The notes below the pieces were generated by a model. The model saw only the letters and a list, made by a program, of their open reading frames with translations, was not told where the DNA came from and ran no database searches. Positions 35,746 through 44,080 of a stretch of DNA of 64,000 nt are shown piece after piece (position 1 is the stretch's first letter; every line of letters begins with the position of its first letter). The DNA comes from Henriciella sp045287255 (GTDB taxonomy: Bacteria; Pseudomonadota; Alphaproteobacteria; Caulobacterales; Hyphomonadaceae), in the NCBI RefSeq assembly GCF_045287255.1, contig NZ_CP137142.1:310001-374000 (forward strand), given 5' to 3'. The position numbers were made by a program, and so were the translations under genes.

Positions 35746-36192
35746 ATGTCGTTTGCAGGTGCAGCTGACGTCCATAGAACATCATCTCAATCTGGCTTCT
35801 CTGTATTGGAAGTCATCGCTGCAATGGCCGTTTTGTCCATGGCGCTTATCCCTCTGCTCAGTTTTCAGTCCCAGCTTGGCGCTGGAGCTGCGCGGTTGGA
35901 GCACCAGTCACAGGTCACCATTGCTCGCACAGTTGCGCAGGATTATGCCAGCCTTATTAATCCGGCCATTATTCCACAGGGGCGCCTGACCATTGGTGCG
36001 GGCTGGACTCTTGCGTGGGATTCGGTTCCTGCTGGCCCAGTACAGCGCGCCCGATGGGGGCTTGGCGTGTCTTCGCGACATACAAGTCAGCTGTTCACTT
36101 TGACGCTCAGACTGCAGAACTCGACTGGGCGACAGCACATAATTACACAGACAGTTCTGGGGGTCAGCGAGCTGTTTCCAGCTGATGGCTGA
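35746..36192 (+). CDS. gspI: type II secretion minor pseudopilin GspI-like
   Basis: 148 aa. Prepilin motif SQSG/FSVLEVIAAMAVLSMALI after a 17-residue leader, then ARLEHQSQVTIARTVAQDYA, which fits GspI. Eleven bp after gspD, same strand. GspI binds GspJ and GspK at the pseudopilus tip. Identification among minor pseudopilins is by order and helix sequence. Confidence 0.75.
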   Translation: MSFAGAADVHRTSSQSGFSVLEVIAAMAVLSMALIPLLSFQSQLGAGAARLEHQSQVTIARTVAQDYASLINPAIIPQGRLTIGAGWTLAWDSVPAGPVQRARWGLGVSSRHTSQLFTLTLRLQNSTGRQHIITQTVLGVSELFPADG

Positions 36193-36311
36193 GCGAAGGA
36201 CTCGGCTGTTCGTATTACACATGTCAACGGTCAAACCGCGGCGAAAATGTAACACTTTTTGCTCTCTTATGTGAATTTCTCATCCAGACCCCGAACTTTT
36301 CTGCGTGGCGC

Positions 36312-36340
36312 TTGACAGGGTGAAAAAAGGAAACTTTAAG
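36312..36340 (+). promoter_or_regulatory. candidate strong sigma-70 promoter of the surface-protein gene
   Basis: A perfect -35 TTGACA (36312-36317) and TTTAAG (36335-36340) are 17 bp apart, about 100 bp upstream of the start codon at 36443, leaving a 5' leader of roughly 95 nt. AAGGGG at 36431-36436 serves as ribosome-binding site. Confidence 0.55.
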
Positions 36341-36442
36341 TACGCTTGCTATGGAGATGATATCTCTAATGCACTTACTCGTAGGTCGATATCGTCTCTG
36401 CGAACCATAGTTAAACAGTAGAACCTCTGAAGGGGATTTTTC

Positions 36443-38014
36443 ATGCTTAAGAAATTTATGGCAGCAGCTTCAGTCGCTGCCCTCGTGGCGGGAGCAGCAA
36501 GCGCGCAGCTGGCGCTTGAGCTTAGCCCATCCACACCAGCCGGTGCAGCTAACTCAACTGTCAACGGCCCATCCACCTACGAGCTGGCTGACGAGGTTGA
36601 CTTTACAGCCCTTAACGCTGGTGCTGGTGGCGCAGGCGTTGTTGGTCTGGAAGTTCTGACAGAAGGCGTTATCCCTCCTGGTCAAAACATCTTCCTGTCA
36701 ATTTCACTTACAGGTGCTACTATCGACGGGAACCTTGATGGTTCTGAATTTGACGCTGGTGTAACTGGTGCTGTTGTTAACGCTGGCGGTACAGATGGCG
36801 CGACTTCAGTGCGTTACCTGATCACAACTGACACAGCTGACTCTTCTACTGTTACAGGCAAAGATGCTGTTAAACTCGCTCTGCCGATCACAATGACTGG
36901 CTGTGGCAACGTGAACTTCAACGTCACTGAGTTTCAGACAGAAACTGCTTCTACACCAATCGAAGGTGGTACAGCGTCTCTTTCTGAGGTCGTAACTGGT
37001 CCTCCAATGGCTCGCGTTAACATCCCTGCGATTCAGTGTGCCGATGCGTTTGCCGCAAGCGTTGTTGACGACTCCGTCACAACAACGACACCAGCATTCG
37101 CTGGTACAACATCTCTGTTGAGCCTGGCATCTAACTTCAGCAACTTTGTTGCTGCCGGGCCTGACACTGCACCACGTGCACGTCTAGGTCAGTTCCGTCT
37201 GGCTGTTGATACAGGCGTAAACGTTGACCTTATCGGTACACCAGCTGCGCCGACTATGGTCACTGGATATGATGCAACGATCAACTTCGAAGATGACGCT
37301 AACTTTGATGGTGGCGGTGAAGGTGGTGAGATTGCAAACATTGCGGGTACTCTCTTCCCGAGTGTTGCAGCAACAGCGCCAACTGCAAACTCTCTAGTCC
37401 TGTCAGGTACAGCGGCAGCATCAGCCGCTGCTGAATCTGCAGACTTCTTCCTGAATGTAACGGCTGCGGGTCCAACAGTTCCTGCAATTCCGCCTCAAGT
37501 TGTTTCTGTAACAGGTGCAACCATTGATCTGACAGCTGCAACTCTGCAGGATACAGATGCGTTTGTGACTGCAGACGTGGAAGACCTGAAGCTTGAAGGT
37601 CAGGTCTTTGGTTCGTTCGACTGGGTCTCTGACTCAACCAAGGCTGTGAATACAATCTTCCGGGTCACAGGTCTGAGCGCTACTGAAGATGTGCCTGTTC
37701 AGATCATCGTTGAGAACTCTCGTAACGGAGCTGCATTCAACGGTACTTACCAGACAACCATCCTTGGTTCATCTGTTCAGGGTAGTGAAATTCGCTGGAA
37801 CAGCGCAGCTCTCGAAGCTGTAGCTGGACAGTTCGGTACTGCTGACATCACTTTTGTCTTTGCAACAACAACAGACATTGATGTTGACAGACTGCTTGCT
37901 GGTCCATCTTCAGCAACTGTTGTACCGTTTGGTGACGGTGCTAACCTGGACGGTTCTGGTGCGCTTAACTCAACAACACGCACACCAAACAATGACGACC
38001 AAGGTCACTTCTAA
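36443..38014 (+). CDS. secreted acidic surface-protein candidate (S-layer-like, unknown family)
   Basis: 523 aa. Signal peptide MLKKFMAAASVAALVAGAAS with AxA cleavage before QLALE. The mature protein is very acidic, rich in Ala, Thr, Gly, Val, Ser and Asp, nearly free of Lys and Arg, with only two Cys (TGCGNV and IQCADA) and a Ca-binding-like stretch DANFDGGGEGGEI. No transmembrane segment, LPXTG or autotransporter end. Codon choice is skewed (GGT, GCT, AAC, CGT, CTG), unlike its neighbours, which suggests high expression. It has its own TTGACA promoter-like site and a strong terminator, and sits between gspI and gspJ. I infer a type II substrate, perhaps a surface-layer protein. Function unknown. 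Confidence 0.7.
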   Translation: MLKKFMAAASVAALVAGAASAQLALELSPSTPAGAANSTVNGPSTYELADEVDFTALNAGAGGAGVVGLEVLTEGVIPPGQNIFLSISLTGATIDGNLDGSEFDAGVTGAVVNAGGTDGATSVRYLITTDTADSSTVTGKDAVKLALPITMTGCGNVNFNVTEFQTETASTPIEGGTASLSEVVTGPPMARVNIPAIQCADAFAASVVDDSVTTTTPAFAGTTSLLSLASNFSNFVAAGPDTAPRARLGQFRLAVDTGVNVDLIGTPAAPTMVTGYDATINFEDDANFDGGGEGGEIANIAGTLFPSVAATAPTANSLVLSGTAAASAAAESADFFLNVTAAGPTVPAIPPQVVSVTGATIDLTAATLQDTDAFVTADVEDLKLEGQVFGSFDWVSDSTKAVNTIFRVTGLSATEDVPVQIIVENSRNGAAFNGTYQTTILGSSVQGSEIRWNSAALEAVAGQFGTADITFVFATTTDIDVDRLLAGPSSATVVPFGDGANLDGSGALNSTTRTPNNDDQGHF

Positions 38015-38038
38015 ACCTAAGTCAGTTATACTTTACGG

Positions 38039-38069
38039 AAGGGCGGCCTTTGGGCCGCCCTTTCTTTTT
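38039..38069 (+). terminator. strong Rho-independent terminator after the surface-protein gene
   Basis: AAGGGCGGCC-TTTG-GGCCGCCCTT followed by TCTTTTT: a 10-bp stem with an uninterrupted GC core and a U-rich tail, 25 bp after the stop. Confidence 0.93.
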
Positions 38070-38110
38070 GGGGCCGGGCTTCTATACCGGATTGTGAACC
38101 GGAGGCATGC

Positions 38111-38905
38111 ATGCTGGAGCGCCCAGAGACCCAATTAGATTTCGCGATTATTGGTGTGCAGAAAGCGGGGACCACCGCGCTTGGCCTTTACCTGACGCAG
38201 AACCCGTCTGTCTTCCTGCCGGATGGTAAGGAAACTCATTTCTTCCGTCGTCCCATAGCTCCAGACGGGCCAAAGCCACGTGATCCGTCTCATCTCGATC
38301 GACATTTTACCGATTGCCAGCCGGGACAACTCAAAGGTGATGCAACGCCTGTCTATCTCTACTGGCCTTTTGCTCTGGACCTACTCAAACAGCACAATCC
38401 TGACCTCAAGCTGATTATCAGTCTGCGCCACCCTGTCTTGCGGGCTTACTCTGCCTGGTCGATGGAATACCGCCGCAAGCGTGAAACCCTTCCTTTTGCC
38501 GAAGCGATTCGGGATGGACGCACTCGCGTTACACAGGCGCCATATGGCGTACACCCGATCTATTCCTATGTGGAGCGCGGTTTCTATGCCGATCAGCTGG
38601 AACGCCTGCTCGCTCAGTTTAGTAGGGATCAGGTCTTCATCATGCGGAATGATCAGATTTCAGCGAGCCATCCGCGTTTGCAAGAGCTTCAGATGTGGCT
38701 TGGGTGTAATCCTGTAAAGCTCACACCTGTCTCTGAAAATGTTCAACCCGGAACATTGAGCCCAATCGCCTCGCTGCAAGAAGATTTCGACTATTTGCAA
38801 ACTTTGTATACCGAAGACATGCAAAGAACCGCAGAGCTGACTGGTCTGGATTTGCAGGACTGGCTAGATAAAACGCCAACAGTTTCGAGGTTTACAACAG
38901 CGTGA
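38111..38905 (+). CDS. sulfotransferase (PAPS-dependent, heparan-type family)
   Basis: 264 aa. FAIIGVQKAGTTALGLYL is the classic 5'-phosphosulfate loop (QKAGTT) and LIISLRHPVLRAYSAWSMEY the 3'-phosphate site (RHP-x2-R-x-YS). HFFRR near residue 45 fits the KETHFF motif of this family. It transfers sulfate from PAPS to a carbohydrate hydroxyl in the cytoplasm. Its stop overlaps the GTG start of gspJ (GTGA), so it is translationally coupled to a secretion gene. Start ATG 38111. Confidence 0.9.
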   Translation: MLERPETQLDFAIIGVQKAGTTALGLYLTQNPSVFLPDGKETHFFRRPIAPDGPKPRDPSHLDRHFTDCQPGQLKGDATPVYLYWPFALDLLKQHNPDLKLIISLRHPVLRAYSAWSMEYRRKRETLPFAEAIRDGRTRVTQAPYGVHPIYSYVERGFYADQLERLLAQFSRDQVFIMRNDQISASHPRLQELQMWLGCNPVKLTPVSENVQPGTLSPIASLQEDFDYLQTLYTEDMQRTAELTGLDLQDWLDKTPTVSRFTTA

Positions 38906-39528
38906 CGCACCGCCCCTCAGCCGGTTTCAGCATCCTGGAAATGCTGGTTGCCCTTGCGATCCTATCGCTAACGTCACTGATTTTGTTTCAGACTGTGTTA
39001 TCGCAGGCGGCTCTCACGTCGCGTATTGAGAATGCTTCTTTGCGCTCTGGCCAAGAGCTGATTCGCCGATCCAGTTTCAAGACTGTCGTTTCTGGCCTGG
39101 TGCCAACATGGCCTGAAGAGGAAGCAGATATTGAGTTCGCAGCGAGTCCTGAACTCTTGCGCGGTATGTCCACGAGCAATCTCACAGGCGGCGTGAGCGG
39201 CCTGCATCGCGTGACCTTCAGATTGGAGGGTAATCCATCCCGTCTGATCTATTCTGGTCCAGAAGGGGAGATTGAGTTACAGACCTTTTCCGAACTGGCC
39301 ACCTTCTCATATCTTGGCCTGGATAATAATTGGTACGGGACATGGCCGCCTGACACAGCGCCTGATTTTGGTCCGTTTGATGATAGTGGCCATCCTCAAT
39401 ATGAGATTCCGCCTTTACCGGTGGCTGTCCGCATCCGCACGGTTACTGGGCAGGATATTGATTGGCTCGCACGTCTGGACTGGCAAGCCCCACGGCTTGC
39501 GCGTAGTCAGGAATTGAACGACTTTTAG
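38902..39528 (+). CDS. gspJ: type II secretion minor pseudopilin GspJ
   Basis: 208 aa. Prepilin motif PSAG/FSILEMLVALAILSLTSL, a globular domain of GspJ size and strands such as VTFRLEGNPSRLIYSG and LATFSYLGLDNNWYGTWPPD. GTG start at 38902 overlaps the sulfotransferase stop. Completes the GspI-J-K tip together with genes elsewhere in the window. Confidence 0.8.
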   Translation: MTHRPSAGFSILEMLVALAILSLTSLILFQTVLSQAALTSRIENASLRSGQELIRRSSFKTVVSGLVPTWPEEEADIEFAASPELLRGMSTSNLTGGVSGLHRVTFRLEGNPSRLIYSGPEGEIELQTFSELATFSYLGLDNNWYGTWPPDTAPDFGPFDDSGHPQYEIPPLPVAVRIRTVTGQDIDWLARLDWQAPRLARSQELNDF

Positions 39529-39555
39529 GCGGGTATGCAGGCTGCTTAAGCGAGG

Positions 39556-40410
39556 TTAGAGGTTTCGCTTCATCCCGAATTTCTTCCAGAAGAAGCCATC
39601 AATCACCCGTTTAGGGAGCAGCATGGGCAGGGTGAAATTGGTGAGCTTGTCTGGGACGGGGGAATAGCGGGCTTTGGGTTTTCTGGCGGTCAGGGCCGTC
39701 TCGATGACCTTAGAAATAGCTTCCGGGTCCAGTCCATCGCGGCCACCGGCCAGCATGGTCTCGCTGAATTTTGCAATCGGTGCCGCCCAGGCCGTATTGG
39801 CGTAAGGCGTGTCGGCATTCTTATCCTCGGCCTTGTCCCAGATTGGGGTTTTGACCGAACCCGGGCCAATTGCGATGGCGTCAATACCGTAAATGACCAG
39901 CTCCCGACGCAAGCTGTCTGTCATGCTCTCGACCGCATGTTTGGTCGCGGTATAGGCGCCAAGGAAAGGCGAGGCGAGCCGACCACCGACGCTGGTAATA
40001 TTGATGATACGTCCGGACGGACCGCTGCGGCTTTCATCCATGCCGAGCAGGGGGGCGAAAGCCTGCGTCGCGCGCAGGAGGCCAAACGTGTTGACCTGAA
40101 AGTGGGCTTCAAACTCATCCAGCGGTTGCAGCGCCAAAGGCCCCATCAGGGCGATGCCGGCATTGTTCACGAGGCCATCGAGCTTGCGACCGTCCAGAGC
40201 CGCTGAGACGGTTTCAACGGCGGCGTCCACCTGATCCTGCTTCGTGACATCAAGCAGGAGCGGAATGATGTTCGCGTGCGCGGCTTTAAGGGGGACGCCA
40301 TCAGCTTCCTTGCGGACCCCGGCAAAAACGCACCAACCTTTTGCGGCGAGATATTCGGCAGCGGATCGGCCAATCCCGGTGGAGGCGCCTGTGATGACAA
40401 CGGTTTTCAT
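39556..40410 (-). CDS. short-chain dehydrogenase/reductase
   Basis: 284 aa. Classical SDR: cofactor loop TGASTGIGRSAAEYL (7-21), NNAGIALMG, catalytic Ser in NITSVGGR and the YxxxK motif AYTATKHAVESM. The C-terminal tail has PMLLPKRVIDGFFWKKF. Substrate unknown. It is convergent with gspJ and seems unrelated to the secretion locus. Confidence 0.9.
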   Translation of the reverse strand: MKTVVITGASTGIGRSAAEYLAAKGWCVFAGVRKEADGVPLKAAHANIIPLLLDVTKQDQVDAAVETVSAALDGRKLDGLVNNAGIALMGPLALQPLDEFEAHFQVNTFGLLRATQAFAPLLGMDESRSGPSGRIINITSVGGRLASPFLGAYTATKHAVESMTDSLRRELVIYGIDAIAIGPGSVKTPIWDKAEDKNADTPYANTAWAAPIAKFSETMLAGGRDGLDPEAISKVIETALTARKPKARYSPVPDKLTNFTLPMLLPKRVIDGFFWKKFGMKRNL

Positions 40411-40464
40411 GAAAGTCCTGACTGAATGATTTTGTTTTATATACGTACAGGAATACGAAACGGT

Positions 40465-40962
40465 TTAATCTTCATCTGCACCACCCTTGATGACATGGAA
40501 GACGGGCCGTTCACGGGGCTTCGCAGGCGCACGTGGCGGCGTATCAGGTTTAGGGAGAAGCTCTGAGGCTTTGACCAGTTTGGGCTTGTCCGGCTTGCGG
40601 GGCGGTGGAGCAGGTGGCTCAATATCCTCATCAATTTGGCGGACATTGGGTTTGAAAGCCGGTTTCTTTTTCTGCCCTAGTGTCTTGCGGGTTTTGAAGC
40701 CGGATTTGCCTTTGCCGCGGGCTTTCTTGTCAATCTCGCGCAGTTTCAGGTTTTGCAGGGCTGAAAGCGGTTCGTCCGCGCCGCCTTTTTCAAGATCATG
40801 AAAAGCCGAGCCATATTTCTCAACGCGCGCTTCAACCTCTTCGAGGAATTCGCGTTCCCAATCGGAGAGCGGTGGCCCAAGGCCTTGTTCGGCAAGCGCC
40901 GCAGCCTTGCGAAGTTTGCGCAAGGCTTTGCGTTTTTTGCGCTCGTCAACTTCCCGGCCCAT
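40465..40962 (-). CDS. small highly charged hypothetical protein
   Basis: 165 aa. Basic N-terminal helix (ERKKRKALRKLRKAAALAEQ), WEREFLEEVEARVEKYG, then a Lys/Pro-rich, probably disordered stretch with PPAPPPRKPDKPKL and a short end VFHVIKGGADED. I do not recognise the family. The sequence reads as alphaproteobacterial low-complexity; the N-terminal part resembles helical regions of DNA- or RNA-binding proteins, but that is only composition. 27 bp upstream of the DUF4269 gene on the same strand, so possibly co-transcribed. Confidence 0.5.
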   Translation of the reverse strand: MGREVDERKKRKALRKLRKAAALAEQGLGPPLSDWEREFLEEVEARVEKYGSAFHDLEKGGADEPLSALQNLKLREIDKKARGKGKSGFKTRKTLGQKKKPAFKPNVRQIDEDIEPPAPPPRKPDKPKLVKASELLPKPDTPPRAPAKPRERPVFHVIKGGADED

Positions 40963-40989
40963 AGCGCTATATTAAGGCTGCGCCGGGCT

Positions 40990-41508
40990 TTAAAGCAACT
41001 GCAGGAGCGTCATCGCGTCTACGTCATAGAGCGCGAGCAGGGCAGCTTCCGGATCACCATCAAGCTCCAGCGCCTCTGCAAAGGCTTCTTCGGTGGAGAG
41101 GCCATCTTCCTTCAGCTCCCGAACCGCAGTGCGTAAATCATCGCCGCCAAAGCGCAGCAGGCGCTCCTCCACGATAAAGAAGCGATAGAATTCATGCTCT
41201 TCAATCGGATGATCCCGGCCCCAGACCTCAACGCTTTGTCCTGATAGATCAAAGCTTGCAAAGCAAGAGGGCTGGCCGCGATAGGGTTTGCGCTCCAGCT
41301 TGAAGTTTGGCTGTTTCCCGAACGCGTCTTTCAGCGCGGCGGCGAAGCCATCAAGATCGCCCTTGGCCGAGCAACAAATATCAATGTCGGAGTCTGGCAA
41401 ATGCACATCGAGCGCGGCTGAACCAACCCATTTGCCATCAAACGGGGCAAGGCGCTCGAGCACCTGATGCGCGCTCAGGATGGTGTAAAGGGCGGCCTGA
41501 GAGGTCAT
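40990..41508 (-). CDS. DUF4269-like nucleotidyltransferase-fold protein
   Basis: 172 aa. GSAALDVHLPDSDIDICCSA resembles the GS-x-DxD core of minimal nucleotidyltransferases: PDSDIDI supplies the two Asp. FASFDLSGQSVEVWGRDHPI and EHEFYRFFIVEERLL match the later part of DUF4269 proteins. Substrate unknown. It starts 6 bp from gapR's stop, so the two are probably on one transcript. Confidence 0.65.
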   Translation of the reverse strand: MTSQAALYTILSAHQVLERLAPFDGKWVGSAALDVHLPDSDIDICCSAKGDLDGFAAALKDAFGKQPNFKLERKPYRGQPSCFASFDLSGQSVEVWGRDHPIEEHEFYRFFIVEERLLRFGGDDLRTAVRELKEDGLSTEEAFAEALELDGDPEAALLALYDVDAMTLLQLL

Positions 41509-41514
41509 CGCGCC

Positions 41515-41775
41515 CTAGATTTCGCCGAGCGCCATCAGGTAGACGTCGAGAATGGCTTCCTGCTCTTCGCGCTCCTGACGGTCCTGCTTGCGCAGGCGGA
41601 CGCAGGTGCGCAGCGCCTTGGTGTCATAACCCATGGCTTTCGCTTCGGCATAGACATCCTTGATCTGGTCGGCGACTTCCTTTTTTTCCGCTTCCAGCCG
41701 CTCTATCCGCGCAATGGTCTGGCGCAGTTTCTCGCGTGCGGTTTCAGTCAGGTGAGTTGTGGAAGCGTCATCCAT
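41515..41775 (-). CDS. gapR: GapR nucleoid-associated protein (DUF2312)
   Basis: 86 aa. REKLRQTIARIERLEAEKKE then VADQIKDVYAEAKAMGYDTK and ALRTCVRLRKQDRQEREEQE: the whole protein is the coiled-coil plus C-terminal helices of the DUF2312 family. In Caulobacter GapR binds overtwisted DNA ahead of replication and transcription and stimulates topoisomerases. The family is largely confined to Alphaproteobacteria, one of the best taxonomic clues here. ATG at 41775. Multiple TTAA tetramers lie upstream (41793-41811) but not at the CtrA spacing. Confidence 0.93.
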   Translation of the reverse strand: MDDASTTHLTETAREKLRQTIARIERLEAEKKEVADQIKDVYAEAKAMGYDTKALRTCVRLRKQDRQEREEQEAILDVYLMALGEI

Positions 41776-41928
41776 AGCGGCCTCGTCATGTCTTAAGGGA
41801 TTTAAAGTTAACCGCCTTCCTTTAGGCGGGAATCGGGTGCGATGCGAGACCTGAACTGACGCGGATGTGATTGTTATGGCCGTGCCCGTGATTGGACCTG
41901 CTAAGGCCTTCGTTCTATTTGATTGGAC

Positions 41929-42456
41929 ATGACTGATACAAAACGCTTTTCCATGTCTCGCCGCGGCCTGCTCCTGGCTGCGCCAGCGGCCTTTCTTGCC
42001 GCTTGTACCCGTAATGGAGCATCCGGGCAGATTATCAGCGACACGGCCTCGGCGGCTTTCGCAGATAGCGAATGGCGAGATCTGACTGAGGCGCAGTGGA
42101 AAGAGCGTTTGTCACCGCTCGCCTACCGCGTGCTGCGCGAGGAGGCGACAGAGCGGGCTTTCACCTCACCGCTGAACGATGAAAAGCGCGAAGGCGTTTT
42201 CCATTGTGCGGGCTGTGATCTCGCCATTTTTGATAGCAATACGAAGTATGACAGCGGCACCGGTTGGCCGAGCTTCTGGGACTATCGCCCCGGCACGCTG
42301 GGCTTTAAGGAAGACAATAAGCTGTGGATGACCCGCACAGAATATCACTGCGCGCGCTGTGGTGGCCATCATGGTCATGTGTTTGAAGATGGGCCACGGC
42401 CAACAGGTCTTCGTTATTGCAATAATGGTGTCGCCCTGACCTTTAAGCCTGCTTAG
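41929..42456 (+). CDS. msrB: peptide-methionine (R)-S-oxide reductase, exported
   Basis: 175 aa. N-terminal RFSMSRRGLLLAAPAAFLAA then CTRN: a Tat-like twin-arginine signal ending in a possible lipobox, so it would repair oxidised methionine in the periplasm. Catalytic domain complete: two zinc CxxC pairs (CAGC, CARC), GTGWPSFWDY and LRYCNNGVALTF with the catalytic Cys in RYC (NN in place of the common IN). ATG at 41929 preferred over the in-frame TTG at 41923. Confidence 0.9.
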   Translation: MTDTKRFSMSRRGLLLAAPAAFLAACTRNGASGQIISDTASAAFADSEWRDLTEAQWKERLSPLAYRVLREEATERAFTSPLNDEKREGVFHCAGCDLAIFDSNTKYDSGTGWPSFWDYRPGTLGFKEDNKLWMTRTEYHCARCGGHHGHVFEDGPRPTGLRYCNNGVALTFKPA

Positions 42457-42459
42457 CGC

Positions 42460-42882
42460 TTAGCTCTCTTTTTCTCCGAACATATCGAGCTGGTTCGGGT
42501 CAACATATTTGCGTTTCTTGGGCTTCTTGTTGCGGCCAGAGCGGAAATAGAGATCATCTGTGTGATCACTGTCCGGGTCTGGTTTTGGCGGCGGCTTGGG
42601 TTTTGCCTTCTTTGCCTTGGTGACCTTCCAATAGGTGATCGCCAGAACCGTATTGCCCTGCGCATCCTCATAATTTTGAACAAAGCCATGGGCCGGGCTG
42701 GCGGTGACTTGTTCGAGGATTTCAGAAAGATCATCTGTCGCCGGGGTGAGCCATTCGGTTTCCAGCGCTGCGATTGCCTGTCCCTCGGCCAGCGCTTCGG
42801 CCTCATAACGCGTGCGCGCAATCTTTGCCGTTTCGGACAAAGCGGCTTTCGCAGAGGTGGCAATAGGATAGATGTGGCTCAT
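42460..42882 (-). CDS. hypothetical protein
   Basis: 140 aa, no family recognised. N-terminal helical part (AALSETAKIARTRYEAEALA), a middle AHGFVQNYEDAQGNTVLAIT that looks like a small beta domain, then a Lys/Pro-rich tail ending VDPNQLDMFGEKES. The QLDMF end looks like a beta-clamp-binding type peptide (QLxMF), which is only an observation. It is convergent with msrB (3-bp gap). Confidence 0.5.
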   Translation of the reverse strand: MSHIYPIATSAKAALSETAKIARTRYEAEALAEGQAIAALETEWLTPATDDLSEILEQVTASPAHGFVQNYEDAQGNTVLAITYWKVTKAKKAKPKPPPKPDPDSDHTDDLYFRSGRNKKPKKRKYVDPNQLDMFGEKES

Positions 42883-42931
42883 ACTATGCCATGTAGGCGG
42901 TCAGGGGAGGTGCGTCGAGACGCCGACAGCC

Positions 42932-43978
42932 TTAAATGGCGCTGCCACCGGTTACAGAGAACTTGCGGCGTGAGGCGAGCATTTTCTCACCCTGACGCAC
43001 AGCATCAGAAGTCGCCGTGGCAAGGCGAATGGCTGGATGTTCCCGCAACAGATCAACCGCCTGTTTGAGGTGATCCATCGCCTCGCGGATGCGGGTCGGG
43101 TCAAACTTGCGCTCAGACAGGCTGAGCAGGGCGCGGCCAAGATCAATGCGTGAGGTGACCTGTGTGCGGCGATCGAGGCTGTCATCTGACATCAGGCGCG
43201 CGCGGCGCAGCGCTACGACACGTTCCAGATCCTCGACATCGCCGACATGCAAGGCCATGGCGCAATAATCTTCTTCAAGGATTTGCGCTGTCTCAGCCGG
43301 AAATGTGTCGGCCTGGTCCAGAGCGGCCTGTAGCATCAGGGCGATCGGTTTGATTTTTTCAGGCCGGAACCCGGTGGCCTCGGCAAGGCCGGGCTGAATG
43401 ATGCGGGCAAACAGGTAAGCCACCGCGCGCTGGCTAACTTCGTCCAGCGTATCGAGCCGCTCGGGCAGCTCGATCGCGATGGTTCGCCCATAGCCGGTTT
43501 CCGGATCAATATCGCGGGTCATCAGGTCGATCACGCTGTAATCTCTGCGCCGTGTACGGCCCCAGGAGATCAGATCACCAGAGACGGAATCGAGCCGACG
43601 ACTGGCGAGATCACGCAGGCCCACGCGACCCTTGGCCGAGATGGGTTTCGTCGTGCTCACATCATATGGCGCGCCAAAGGTGAAGCCGCTCAGATGCGTA
43701 TCCAGAATGGTGCGCATTGCCTTGGTTTCGCGGCCACCAGCAGGGCCAGAGAGCTGTGACAGGACAATCCCGAAGCCATGAGCATCCTGGCGCTTGCGAC
43801 GCTTCAGGGCGCGGGCGGAGACGCGGGCTCCGCTCAGTAGCCATCCCAAACATTTCAACACCGCAACAAGCATCAAAATAGCCATGGCAATCAGGCCAAA
43901 TACAGACAAAGCCGGATGCGCCTGAATAAAGGTCGCGCACCAATCGGCAATCTGGTTGAGCAGGGTCAGGTCAGGCAT
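42932..43978 (-). CDS. hypothetical membrane-anchored protein with tetratricopeptide-like C-terminus
   Basis: 348 aa from ATG 43978 (the frame is open to 44041; neither start has a good ribosome-binding site). A single N-terminal membrane helix (ALSVFGLIAMAILMLVAVLK), a basic stretch after it, then a soluble domain. The part after residue 240 is all helical and TPR-like (ETAQILEEDYCAMALHVGDV, TSRIDLGRALLSLSERK, REAMDHLKQAVDLLREHPA). No family recognised. It diverges from gluQRS. Confidence 0.5.
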   Translation of the reverse strand: MPDLTLLNQIADWCATFIQAHPALSVFGLIAMAILMLVAVLKCLGWLLSGARVSARALKRRKRQDAHGFGIVLSQLSGPAGGRETKAMRTILDTHLSGFTFGAPYDVSTTKPISAKGRVGLRDLASRRLDSVSGDLISWGRTRRRDYSVIDLMTRDIDPETGYGRTIAIELPERLDTLDEVSQRAVAYLFARIIQPGLAEATGFRPEKIKPIALMLQAALDQADTFPAETAQILEEDYCAMALHVGDVEDLERVVALRRARLMSDDSLDRRTQVTSRIDLGRALLSLSERKFDPTRIREAMDHLKQAVDLLREHPAIRLATATSDAVRQGEKMLASRRKFSVTGGSAI

Positions 43979-44080
43979 GGTTTCAAGCTTATCTTCTATG
44001 CTGCCATTCGATAAACCAGCGGCAGGGTTTGGCGCAATCAAAAATGGCGGTATGCGGGGACATTGAGCTGTATCTCGTAA

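Noticed and set aside
41793..41811. CtrA site upstream of gapR
   Set aside because: TTAA tetramers are there, but their start-to-start distances (9, 6 and 15) do not fit TTAA-N7-TTAA.
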